Shown: positions 8,429 through 16,061 of the stretch, piece by piece
Numbering within the stretch: the first letter of the stretch is position 1
Layout of the letters: every line of letters starts with the position of its first letter
From: Cytophagaceae bacterium
Lineage (GTDB): Bacteria > Bacteroidota > Bacteroidia > Cytophagales > Flexibacteraceae
NCBI GenBank assembly: GCA_947464365.1
Contig: CANHWS010000006.1
Span: 1-29,302 of the forward strand
Length of the DNA stretch: 29,302 bases
Direction: 5' to 3'
The notes under the pieces: generated by a model
What the model was told of the DNA's origin: nothing
The model's input: the letters and a program-made list of their open reading frames with translations, nothing else
Database searches by the model: none
Made by a program: the position numbers and the translations under genes

Positions 8429-9763
8429 TTATCCATCACTATTTTGATGAGCTACATCAGCCAGTAGATTGACAAGTGCTTTAGCTTTGAGCAAGCACTC
8501 TTGGTACTCCTTTTCAGGGTCTGCATCCCAGGTGATTGCACCACCTGCCCATACCACCAATTGCCCTGTTTTCTGGTCATAAATAAGACTCCGGATCACA
8601 ACATTCATATCCCAGTCGTTGTTTGGTGTGCGATAAAATGCCGAGCCGCTAAACCAACCTCGTTGATAAGGCTCTAGATCTGCTATAAGCTCCATCGTTC
8701 TTTGTTTTGGAGCTCCGGTCATCGACCCCATCGGAAATGCTGCCCTGATAACCTCCCCCATCTTGATACCAAGCTTAGGCTTTGCAGAGATGGTGGAGAT
8801 CAACTGATGGACATGTTGAAATTGGTACCGCTTGATTAGCTCTTCGACCATGACCGAACCTGGAATTGCATGGCGGGCTAGGTCATTACGGACCAAATCA
8901 ACAATCATCATATTCTCAGCTCGCTCCTTTTCGCTGTTTTCAAGTGCCTCTGCTATTGCTGCATCAATTCGGATATCAGGATGCCGTGGTGCGGTTCCCT
9001 TTATCGGTTGCGACCAAACCTTTGGCCCAATCTTCTGCAAAAACCGCTCGGGACTAGCTGAAAACAAATACTGATCTTGGGCCTTGACCAACGTGGCAAA
9101 AGGGGCTGGCGAAGTCTTAAACATCCGCCGGAACAATTCGGCTGGTCGTTGGATCTTACCTGAACCCATCATCGGAATGCAAAGATTGAGCTCGTAAGTC
9201 TGCCCTGCCGCAATCAAAGCCTTGATTTGCGACAACTTATGTAAGTACTCTGGCTCCGTAACCAAAGGTTTTGGCGGCTCAAAGTCTGTAAGAAGGGCTA
9301 AGGCTACTTGCTCAACTTTAACCTGATGAAAGGCACTTGGCGGTGGAACCTTGCCAATTGGTTTGTAGGTATCATCTCCATCAAAAACACAGAGGCCCAA
9401 TGGGTAAAACCCAATATTGCTTGGCGTGTTGATTAACTTTGGCTTGACCGGAGGGGCAGCATCCGCATATTGGCCCTGCTCGTAACCCAGAAGACCAAAC
9501 CACCAGTCAGGAACTGATTCCTGCTCATTAGCCTTGGTAAACCAGTCGCAATCATCAGTACCAATGGCCTGATCAGCCCAGGCGATTAGGCAGGGAAAGT
9601 TTCCACAAGCCAATAACCGATCGTCACCATGGCTGGCCCAAACGTATGGGTGATGTGTAATTGCCCAAGCCAACACATCCCAATAGTTACCTTGCTGCTT
9701 TTGACCTGCTAATAATGTAGCAGCTCCGTTGAGAGGTTGTAATGGTAACGGGACCAGATTCAT
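8429..9763 (-). CDS. pabB: Chorismate-utilising enzyme, aminodeoxychorismate synthase component I type
   Basis: The 444-residue protein is in the anthranilate synthase I / PabB / isochorismate synthase family. Conserved catalytic-domain motifs appear in order: LFSASPERFL, QPIKGTAPR, ENSEKERAENMMIVDLVRND, FPMGSMTGAPK and NVVIRSL. The PIKGT motif, with Lys where anthranilate synthase usually has Ala, is typical of PabB, which forms 4-amino-4-deoxychorismate for folate synthesis using ammonia from a glutaminase partner. No PabA or PabC gene is present here. The segment RGWFSGSAFY replaces the more usual RGPYSGAVGY. The start lies only 10 bases after the stop of the TPR gene, so the two are probably cotranscribed. 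A TrpE-like role is less likely but cannot be excluded. Confidence 0.85.
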   Translation of the reverse strand: MNLVPLPLQPLNGAATLLAGQKQQGNYWDVLAWAITHHPYVWASHGDDRLLACGNFPCLIAWADQAIGTDDCDWFTKANEQESVPDWWFGLLGYEQGQYADAAPPVKPKLINTPSNIGFYPLGLCVFDGDDTYKPIGKVPPPSAFHQVKVEQVALALLTDFEPPKPLVTEPEYLHKLSQIKALIAAGQTYELNLCIPMMGSGKIQRPAELFRRMFKTSPAPFATLVKAQDQYLFSASPERFLQKIGPKVWSQPIKGTAPRHPDIRIDAAIAEALENSEKERAENMMIVDLVRNDLARHAIPGSVMVEELIKRYQFQHVHQLISTISAKPKLGIKMGEVIRAAFPMGSMTGAPKQRTMELIADLEPYQRGWFSGSAFYRTPNNDWDMNVVIRSLIYDQKTGQLVVWAGGAITWDADPEKEYQECLLKAKALVNLLADVAHQNSDG

Positions 9764-9773
9764 GCCCGCTAAA

Positions 9774-11297
9774 TTAGAGATGCTTTTCTACTTCGGCGAG
9801 TGCAGCCTTGGCATTTCGCTCAATACCTTCCGAATAGGCATGGCTTGGGACGTTAATGGCGCGCTCTAGGTATTGTTTGGCACGAACCCAGTCTTGCTTT
9901 TTACTGTAGTAGTAACCTAGCTCAAGGGCCGCCTTTGCGGTGAAGGGGAAGGAGGATTGGCCAGAAAGGTCTAGCGACTGACCGTAATAATACGCAGCCG
10001 AGTCCTCCTGCCGCAGGCCTGTATAGATTCGTCCCAACCGATACTGATACTCTGCTTTATACTCTGGAGTGGTGTAAGCATCTAGGCCGATGGGCTTAAG
10101 GTAGTTTAGGGCCTGCTGATGATAACCACCATCATTGTAAAGCCTTGCTGTCATCAGGCTAGGCTCAAGCACTTGTTGTTTTTTGAGCTGACTATGGGCA
10201 TTTTTATCGGCTTCAGTCACAAGTTCATCAACGCTTAGGCACTTGCTACGGTAGTTATTGGCACGTTCTTTTTGGCCCAACAGGGTCGCGGCAAGGTACA
10301 TTTTGTACCAGCTGTCCGCAATGTTGCTTTCGCCTTGATAGTAAGTCAGGAAGTGGTGGTAATACCTTATCGCCTCGCCGAACCTACCTTGGTACATCAG
10401 GATATTTCCCATCTGGTAGCTAATCAAGAACATGGGCATATAAGGATAACTTTTGGGTAAGGCCTTCAAGATCGAAAATGCACTGTCCGATTGGCCATCC
10501 TTCATTAGGGCTGCGCTCAGGAAAAAGCCGAGCACCAAATGTTGTGGTTTGGATTGATAAAGGCTATCTAGGATGGCTGTGCCAACCGCTGGTTGCTTAA
10601 GTACATATGTAAAGCAGTTCGCTCTAAACAAGTTCGCCTCCAGACTCTGGGGAGAGCTAACAGAGGAAGCCAATAGTAGATTTCCCATCCCTTGAGGGAC
10701 AGTTGCTGAAAAGCCTAGCAATCCCAACAACCATTTATAACCACTAGGGGTGGTACCAATGATAACCTGCATCATGCCCAACGTTTTTCCGTTGGGGATA
10801 AACTCAGGGTAAGCCTTGACATTGGCTTGCAACAATTTGTAACTCGTCCGGATGCTAAAAAAAGCACTCATCGCACTTTTGTCAAACTTAATCCGGAGGA
10901 GGGCCCAATGCAAAAGAACCTCTGATCTTGCAAAACGTTGCCATGGCGTATTAGTCGGCTCCGACTCCAGAATTTTTAGCCGAGCTGCTTCGCGCCTCTC
11001 CAAGACCTTGTACTCGCTTCGGTTTTCGGTAATCAGTAGGGTGATGAAGTCTGCATAGTCTTCTAGATACTCTACCAGATGGTTATTAGGATTGGTCTGC
11101 CGCTCCAGGTCAATCAGCTCACGACCACGAGCCAATTTAAGCGCAAGCAGGCTGTCGTATGCGTGCTGGAGGTTTGGGGTCCAGCTCAAAGTCGCTGAGG
11201 CCTGCAACGGAACGTAAAGCCACCCTAATGTGACCAATAAAAATACCCTCATTGAGAGCCTTATTCTGGCCGCAATGAGGGTAGATTTGATATACAT
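9774..11297 (-). CDS. TPR-repeat protein with N-terminal signal sequence
   Basis: The product is 507 residues. A hydrophobic segment (VFLLVTLGWLYVPLQ, about residues 18-32) followed by ASA looks like a signal peptide. The ATG used gives a long n-region, and an internal ATG at 11252 would give a classic short one. The mature protein is helical with tetratricopeptide-like pairs, clearest near the C-terminus (YKAEYQYRLGRIYTGLRQEDSAAYYYGQSL, here residues 420-450 roughly, and the following ALELGYYYSKKQDWVRAKQY). It resembles secreted or periplasmic TPR scaffold proteins of Bacteroidota. No catalytic motif is seen and the partner is unknown. It lies between the zinc-ribbon gene (126-base gap) and the pabB-type gene (10-base gap). 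Confidence 0.75.
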   Translation of the reverse strand: MYIKSTLIAARIRLSMRVFLLVTLGWLYVPLQASATLSWTPNLQHAYDSLLALKLARGRELIDLERQTNPNNHLVEYLEDYADFITLLITENRSEYKVLERREAARLKILESEPTNTPWQRFARSEVLLHWALLRIKFDKSAMSAFFSIRTSYKLLQANVKAYPEFIPNGKTLGMMQVIIGTTPSGYKWLLGLLGFSATVPQGMGNLLLASSVSSPQSLEANLFRANCFTYVLKQPAVGTAILDSLYQSKPQHLVLGFFLSAALMKDGQSDSAFSILKALPKSYPYMPMFLISYQMGNILMYQGRFGEAIRYYHHFLTYYQGESNIADSWYKMYLAATLLGQKERANNYRSKCLSVDELVTEADKNAHSQLKKQQVLEPSLMTARLYNDGGYHQQALNYLKPIGLDAYTTPEYKAEYQYRLGRIYTGLRQEDSAAYYYGQSLDLSGQSSFPFTAKAALELGYYYSKKQDWVRAKQYLERAINVPSHAYSEGIERNAKAALAEVEKHL

Positions 11298-11341
11298 ATC
11301 GTTCAGGGTCTGGCCTGCTTCATGACATAATGATCATGATA

Positions 11342-11365
11342 GGCAGGTGCTGTGGCAGGTGCTGT
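11342..11365. repeat. Perfect tandem duplication of a 12-mer
   Basis: GGCAGGTGCTGT is repeated twice without interruption (11342-11353 and 11354-11365), in the gap between the zinc-ribbon stop and the TPR start. On the minus strand it would encode STCH-STC in a possible read-through tail of the zinc-ribbon gene. It may simply be a slippage product. Confidence 0.85.
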
Positions 11366-11423
11366 CTTGCTGGATACGCTTGGTGGCAAACAAGTAACAG
11401 GCCAGAACCACAAACAATGCTAA

Positions 11424-12173
11424 TTACTTCAGTTTGAAAGTATCGAACTCTGTGGTTTCGACATTGGCCAAGATACGTCCGCAATGTTCGCAGACGATAA
11501 TCTTTTTACGGTCCCGAATGTCAGCTTGGCGTTGGGGTGGGACCATGTTGAAACAACCTCCACATGCACCACGCTTAACGGACACAACCGAGAGGCCATT
11601 TGCATAGTTACCACGCAGACGTGAGTAGCTAAACAAAAGTCGCTCGTCTACCTTCTTCATTGCCTCTTCGCGAACAATGACCAACTTAGACTCCTCCTCT
11701 TGGCTTTCGCCAATGATGGTCTCAAGGTCAGACTTCTTGACCTGAAGGTCTTTTTTACGGTCTCCCAATGTCAGTTTGATGGCTTCGATCTCGACGTTTT
11801 TGGCTTCGATCTTGACATTGGCTTCCTTGATTTTCTTTTCATAGAGCTGGATGTCAAGCTCCTGAGATTCGATTTCTTTGGCAATTGCCTCGAACTCGCG
11901 GTTGTTTTTGACGTTGCCTTGTTGCTCTTGGTACTTCTTGATCAGCTTATCACTATCCTTAATGGATAGTTTAAGCCGGCCAATTTCGTCCTTAAGGGTG
12001 CCAGCTTCTTGCTCAAATTTGGAGATACGGGTCTCGATACCAATGATCTCGTCTTCTAGGTCACGAACTTCGTTAGGCAAGTCGCCCCGGATCTTCATGA
12101 TGCTATCTATCTGCGAGTCAATTGCTTGCAGCTGAGTCAGGAATTCAAGGTTCTGGGCTACAGAATTTTCCAT
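11424..12173 (-). CDS. Coiled-coil protein with C4-type zinc ribbon
   Basis: This 249-residue protein has a long charged coiled coil (about residues 10-180, rich in Glu, Lys, Ile and Leu heptads). A zinc ribbon follows, with Cys204 and Cys207 (CGGC) and Cys228 and Cys231 (CEHC). This is the architecture of the widespread CT398/DUF164-type proteins, proposed in the literature to bind nucleic acid or act as chaperone-like factors; the exact role is unsettled. Its ATG immediately follows the stop codon of the Nif3-like gene (TAGATG), so the two are almost certainly translationally coupled. The pairing with Nif3 is conserved across Bacteroidota as far as I know. Confidence 0.88.
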   Translation of the reverse strand: MENSVAQNLEFLTQLQAIDSQIDSIMKIRGDLPNEVRDLEDEIIGIETRISKFEQEAGTLKDEIGRLKLSIKDSDKLIKKYQEQQGNVKNNREFEAIAKEIESQELDIQLYEKKIKEANVKIEAKNVEIEAIKLTLGDRKKDLQVKKSDLETIIGESQEEESKLVIVREEAMKKVDERLLFSYSRLRGNYANGLSVVSVKRGACGGCFNMVPPQRQADIRDRKKIIVCEHCGRILANVETTEFDTFKLK

Positions 12174-13298
12174 CTAGTGGTGTTTAACCGGGTTGGTAAT
12201 GACGGTTGTCAAACGGACCGCAATATTAGGAAATTTTTCACTAAGTAGGCTCGCCAAGTGCTTGTTCGTATGGATTTCGCTCTCATAGTGGCCAATATCC
12301 ACAATTGCGATCTGTCCATCAGCCTCAAACCACTCATGGTATTTAATGTCCGCGGTTACCAGGACGTCTGCTCCCGCTCGTTTAGCAGGGTCGATCAGGA
12401 AACTGCAAGTCCCACCACCTACGGCTATGCGTTGCACTTGCCTGTCGAGATCTGTATATTTGAGGTGTGTGATGCCCAAGCAAGATTTGACCTGATCCAG
12501 AAAGTCAACCAAGGTCATAGGTTCGGGTAGCAAACCAATTGCTCCGGCACCTACTTGTTCCCATTTATTGGTCATTGTAAAGGTATTATAGGCTACCTCC
12601 TCGTAAGGGTGAACCGACTTAACGGCCCTTAAAATGGCATCTTGAAGGTAGTTGGGGTAGATAAACTCCACTTTGGTCTCAGGTCCGATGCTAAGCTGAT
12701 TGATCTTTCCATCCACCGGGTTGCTACCAGCAAGTGGTCGATAAGATCCCACCCCATTGACCCTAAAGGCACATTGGTCATATAGCCCAACATGGCCGGC
12801 ACCTGCTTCAAAGGCTGCAGCCAATACAGCCTCGACGGATTGATTAGGAATAAACACCGCCATTTGCCCTAACTGACCACTCATTGGCTGCAACACCTTG
12901 GGAGACTGTAGGCCTAGCCGATGCGCCAGCTGAATACTAACGCCATTAAACGTGTTGTCTAGATTGGTGTGGCAGGCAATGATGCCGATGTTATTTCGGA
13001 TGGCTTTAAGGAGCGTACGTTCGGTGGCATTGTTACCATTTAGCCGTTTCAACCCCTTGAATATCAGCGGGTGGTGGCTCACGATCAGATTGCATTTGGT
13101 CAAAATGGCTTCATCCACCACTTCTTCAGTTACGTCCAGACAGGTCATCACCTCTCTGACCATGTTACTATCCTCACCCACCAGAAGGCCTACGTTGTCA
13201 TAGCTTTCGGCCAAGGCAGGAGGTGCAACTTGAGCTAAGGCATTGGCAACCGCTCCAAAAGTCAGGGTTAGCAAGTTGTTTTCGGTTTGAGTTTCCAT
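12174..13298 (-). CDS. Nif3-like dinuclear metal centre protein (YqfO/YbgI family)
   Basis: The 374-residue product has the two metal-binding clusters of the Nif3 family: LIVSHHPLIFKG and ACHTNLDN in the N-terminal half, and DIGHYESE near the C-terminus. The length fits the long form with an inserted PII-like domain (about residues 130-235), which assembles into hexameric toroids. The family is often annotated as GTP cyclohydrolase type 2, but its physiological reaction is uncertain. It heads a leftward run with the zinc-ribbon gene abutting it and the TPR and pabB-type genes beyond. A small TACCCT/AGGGTA inverted repeat lies about 80 bases upstream of the start. Confidence 0.9.
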   Translation of the reverse strand: METQTENNLLTLTFGAVANALAQVAPPALAESYDNVGLLVGEDSNMVREVMTCLDVTEEVVDEAILTKCNLIVSHHPLIFKGLKRLNGNNATERTLLKAIRNNIGIIACHTNLDNTFNGVSIQLAHRLGLQSPKVLQPMSGQLGQMAVFIPNQSVEAVLAAAFEAGAGHVGLYDQCAFRVNGVGSYRPLAGSNPVDGKINQLSIGPETKVEFIYPNYLQDAILRAVKSVHPYEEVAYNTFTMTNKWEQVGAGAIGLLPEPMTLVDFLDQVKSCLGITHLKYTDLDRQVQRIAVGGGTCSFLIDPAKRAGADVLVTADIKYHEWFEADGQIAIVDIGHYESEIHTNKHLASLLSEKFPNIAVRLTTVITNPVKHH

Positions 13299-13375
13299 TT
13301 CAAAGGGGTGAGATAGGTAAGGACGTCACCAAATGAGTATCCAGCAGTAAGGTTTTGCAAGAAATAGCTGCAAGA

Positions 13376-13395
13376 TACCCTCATGCACAAGGGTA
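13376..13395. repeat. Inverted repeat in the Nif3/DUF4290 divergent region
   Basis: TACCCT (13376-13381) and AGGGTA (13390-13395) are perfect 6-base arms around an 8-base loop. It lies between the divergent Nif3-like and DUF4290 genes, closer to the former. It could be an operator or a small hairpin; no function is shown. Confidence 0.4.
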
Positions 13396-13579
13396 GCGCA
13401 AGGCGTGCCAACCGAAATTCTGAAAGTTTGATTTGATGTCAGCCACCTCATATCCACAACCAAAGGAATTTTAGGGCCTAAAACGATGCTTTTTTGGGAC
13501 CAAATGTGGGTTAGTTGCTAGATAGACAATGGCAAAGCCGCAAAAAAAACCGATATTTGAAGCTTAAATCTTTCTATAC

Positions 13580-14326
13580 ATGGCCGTACCTGCTCGGCAG
13601 TCTTTTGAGTATTACAACGAAAAGCCAGATATCCAGTTCAAGGAATATGGCCGTAATGTCGAAAATTTAGTCCGCTACATCGTCAAACAAGAGGACCGCG
13701 AAACCCGCAATCGGTTGTGCGGCACCCTCATAGCGATGGTGCGCAAACTCAACCCAAACGTTCTGCATGATACCGAAGAGGATCTTCAGAAGTTTTGGGA
13801 CCACATGCACCTCATAAGTGGTTTGCAGCTTGATGTAGATGGCCCCTATCCAATACCAGAAATTGCGATCCTTGAGAAAAAGCCAGCCCGTTTGGCCTAT
13901 CACAAAAGTGAGGTTAGGTTTAGGCACTATGGCCAAAACCTAGAACTTATGGTTGCAGAGGCCATCAAGCTGGAGGACCCTGCCGAACGCAAACAAGCCG
14001 TAGTCTTCATTTGCAGGCTGATGAAAAATTTCTACAGTACCTGGAACCGCGACAACGCCGAAGACGAAATCATCATCAAGCAAATCGAGCAGATGTCTAA
14101 TGGCATGCTGAGTATCTCGATAGAAGAGGTGCGTAACGAAGGTCTGTTCGATGGCGTTACGATGACCAACAACTGGAAACCACAGCCAATGGATGATGCC
14201 CGTTCGCGCTTCAAAAAACGCCAACAGAGCCAACCAGGCCAACATGCGGGACAAGGTGCACACCAACAAGGCCAAGCCAACACTGGAGGTGGGCACAAAT
14301 ACAATAAGCGGAAACGTAAGTACTAG
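13580..14326 (+). CDS. DUF4290 family protein
   Basis: The 248-residue protein matches the Bacteroidota-restricted DUF4290 family, with two similar halves: FKEYGRNVENLVRYIVKQED near residue 20 and FRHYGQNLELMVAEAIKLED near residue 113. Each half is followed by an R/K-rich helix and a segment ending in a Trp or Tyr-containing motif. This suggests an internal duplication of a helical domain. The C-terminal 45 or so residues are a low-complexity tail rich in Gln, Gly and His, ending in a run of basic residues (NKRKRKY), which could bind nucleic acid or a negatively charged surface. The gene sits directly before murA, an arrangement common in the phylum, but function is unknown. Confidence 0.85.
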   Translation: MAVPARQSFEYYNEKPDIQFKEYGRNVENLVRYIVKQEDRETRNRLCGTLIAMVRKLNPNVLHDTEEDLQKFWDHMHLISGLQLDVDGPYPIPEIAILEKKPARLAYHKSEVRFRHYGQNLELMVAEAIKLEDPAERKQAVVFICRLMKNFYSTWNRDNAEDEIIIKQIEQMSNGMLSISIEEVRNEGLFDGVTMTNNWKPQPMDDARSRFKKRQQSQPGQHAGQGAHQQGQANTGGGHKYNKRKRKY

Positions 14327-14364
14327 CCATTTTTGGCCAGTATGACAACAAGTTCTTTACCAGA

Positions 14365-14384
14365 TCCAGTCCCATGGGACTGGA
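14365..14384. repeat. Perfect 20-bp palindrome before murA
   Basis: TCCAGTCCCATGGGACTGGA reads identically on both strands. It lies between the DUF4290 stop and the murA start. As DNA it is a candidate binding site for a dimeric protein. As RNA it would form an 8-bp stem with a CAUG loop. There is no U run, so it is not a standard terminator. Confidence 0.9.
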
Positions 14385-14478
14385 CGTCCTTCTTGCATTA
14401 GGGACCCTGCCATACACCAGCACGAGGCCCAACTTCGCCGAACAATCTGATCGTTAACCGAACCGAAACTCATCGCTC

Positions 14479-15789
14479 GTGAATTCATTCAAAGTCGTAG
14501 GTGGCAACCGCCTCAATGGGGAGATCACGCCTCAAGGAGCCAAAAACGAAGCCCTGCAAATCTTGTGTGCCGTCCTGCTGACCCCAGAGGCCGTTACCAT
14601 CAATAACATCCCCGATATTGTTGACGTCAACAAGCTGATTGACCTCCTTAGGTCATTTGGTGTCATAGTGGACAAACTCAGCACAGGTAGCTACCGTTTC
14701 GAGGCCAAAGATGTCAACATGGATTACCTCGAGAGTCAAGCATTTGCACAAGATGCGGCCAAGCTAAGAGGATCAGTTATGGTACTTGGCCCTCTGTTGG
14801 CAAGGTTTGGCCGAGCACGGATTCCGAAACCAGGTGGCGATAAAATTGGCCGACGTAGACTGGATACCCACTTCTTGGGGCTCGAGAAACTAGGTGCCAA
14901 ATTCAATTACGATGCCGAAAAGGCCTTCTATCAGATCGATGGGTCCCACCTTCAGGGTACCTACATTTTGCTTGACGAGGCTTCGGTAACAGGAACTGCA
15001 AACGTCGTTATGGCAGCCGTGATGGCCAAAGGCGTTACCACCATATACAACGCCGCCTGCGAACCATACTTGCAACAACTCTGCAAGATGATGGTCCGGA
15101 TGGGTGCCAAGATCGAAGGCATCGGTAGCAACCTCCTGACCATTACTGGGGTTGAGTACCTTGGTGGCACCGATCACACCATGTTGCCGGACATGATCGA
15201 GATTGGATCATTTATCGGCATGGCAGCCATGACTGGTGGCCAGATAACCATCAAGAATGCAGGAGTGGAGCACCTAGGTATAATACCTAACGTTTTCCAA
15301 CGCTTAGGGATCAACCTAGAGGTTAGGGACAATGACTTGTTTGTCGCCCAGCAAGACTATTATGCGCTAGATACCTTTATTGATGGTAGCATCCTGACCG
15401 TAAGTGATGCACCATGGCCAGGATTTACCCCTGACCTACTAAGTATTGTCCTGGTAACAGCAATACAGGCTAGAGGCACTGTACTGATACACCAAAAAAT
15501 GTTCGAGAGCCGCCTGTTTTTTGTAGACAAACTCATCGACATGGGTGCCAACATCATCCTTTGCGATCCTCACCGTGCTACCGTTATTGGCCTTGACCGC
15601 CGGACCAAGCTGCGCGCCATCAGGATGACGTCACCAGACATTAGAGCAGGTGTGGCCTTGCTGATGGCTGCATTAAGTGCCGAGGGGACGAGCATTATTG
15701 ACAACATCGAACAAATCGACCGAGGCTACCAAAATATTGATGGTAGGCTCAATGCCTTAGGGGCCAATATTACCCGGATTGCAGGATAG
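14479..15789 (+). CDS. murA: UDP-N-acetylglucosamine 1-carboxyvinyltransferase
   Basis: MurA transfers enolpyruvate from PEP to UDP-GlcNAc, the first committed step of peptidoglycan synthesis in the cytoplasm. The 436-residue product starts at a GTG and shows the EPSP-synthase-like fold signatures. QGAKNEALQ contains the catalytic Lys22 and Asn23, GSVMVLGPLLARFGRARIP precedes the active-site loop, and TSPDIRAGVALLMAAL lies near the C-terminus with the key Asp and Arg. The loop reads PGGDKIGRRRLDTH, so the residue equivalent to E. coli Cys115 is Asp121. That substitution is known from naturally fosfomycin-resistant MurA enzymes such as that of Mycobacterium. The gene follows DUF4290 by 152 bases and ends before a strong terminator. 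Confidence 0.96.
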   Translation: MNSFKVVGGNRLNGEITPQGAKNEALQILCAVLLTPEAVTINNIPDIVDVNKLIDLLRSFGVIVDKLSTGSYRFEAKDVNMDYLESQAFAQDAAKLRGSVMVLGPLLARFGRARIPKPGGDKIGRRRLDTHFLGLEKLGAKFNYDAEKAFYQIDGSHLQGTYILLDEASVTGTANVVMAAVMAKGVTTIYNAACEPYLQQLCKMMVRMGAKIEGIGSNLLTITGVEYLGGTDHTMLPDMIEIGSFIGMAAMTGGQITIKNAGVEHLGIIPNVFQRLGINLEVRDNDLFVAQQDYYALDTFIDGSILTVSDAPWPGFTPDLLSIVLVTAIQARGTVLIHQKMFESRLFFVDKLIDMGANIILCDPHRATVIGLDRRTKLRAIRMTSPDIRAGVALLMAALSAEGTSIIDNIEQIDRGYQNIDGRLNALGANITRIAG

Positions 15790-15835
15790 CAATCACCTAC
15801 TAGCACTCCCTATTTTATCAATACCGAGCAACCTG

Positions 15836-15864
15836 AGCCCCAACGAAAATTTTGGGGCTTTTTT
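15836..15864 (+). terminator. Intrinsic terminator after murA
   Basis: AGCCCCAA (15836-15843) and TTGGGGCT (15852-15859) form a perfect 8-bp stem with an 8-base loop, followed by a run of six T. It lies 46 bases after the murA stop and isolates it from the cyanophycin synthetase gene. Confidence 0.85.
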
Positions 15865-15921
15865 GTTTTGCCCAGATGATGTTTCGTTAACATTTAGTTT
15901 CTACTTTACAACCTAGATTCT

Positions 15922-16047
15922 ACCCTTGGCATGGCTGTGCTGGTCCCCTATAAGATCGCAACAATAACCTACCCTTACTATTTCCAGAAAAGGACCAACA
16001 ACATAAGGGTTACATGCAGGCCCAGATTCAACAACAAGCACCCTTAC
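15922..16047 (+). promoter_or_regulatory. cphA leader with ACCCTT repeats and a complementary segment
   Basis: In the 200 bases before cphA, ACCCTT occurs three times: 15922-15927, within ACCCTTAC at 15971-15978, and within ACCCTTAC at 16040-16047. The complementary TAAGGGT lies at 16004-16010. It could pair with either flanking copy, giving mutually exclusive hairpins. The region may hold the promoter or an attenuator, but I see no clear TTG/TAnnTTTG pair and the call is tentative. Confidence 0.3.
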
Positions 16048-16061
16048 CTACTTAACAGCGA

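Noticed and set aside
13940..14296. Leftward open frame of about 118 codons antisense to the DUF4290 gene
   Set aside because: It is a shadow of a well-supported family gene and shows no domain of its own.
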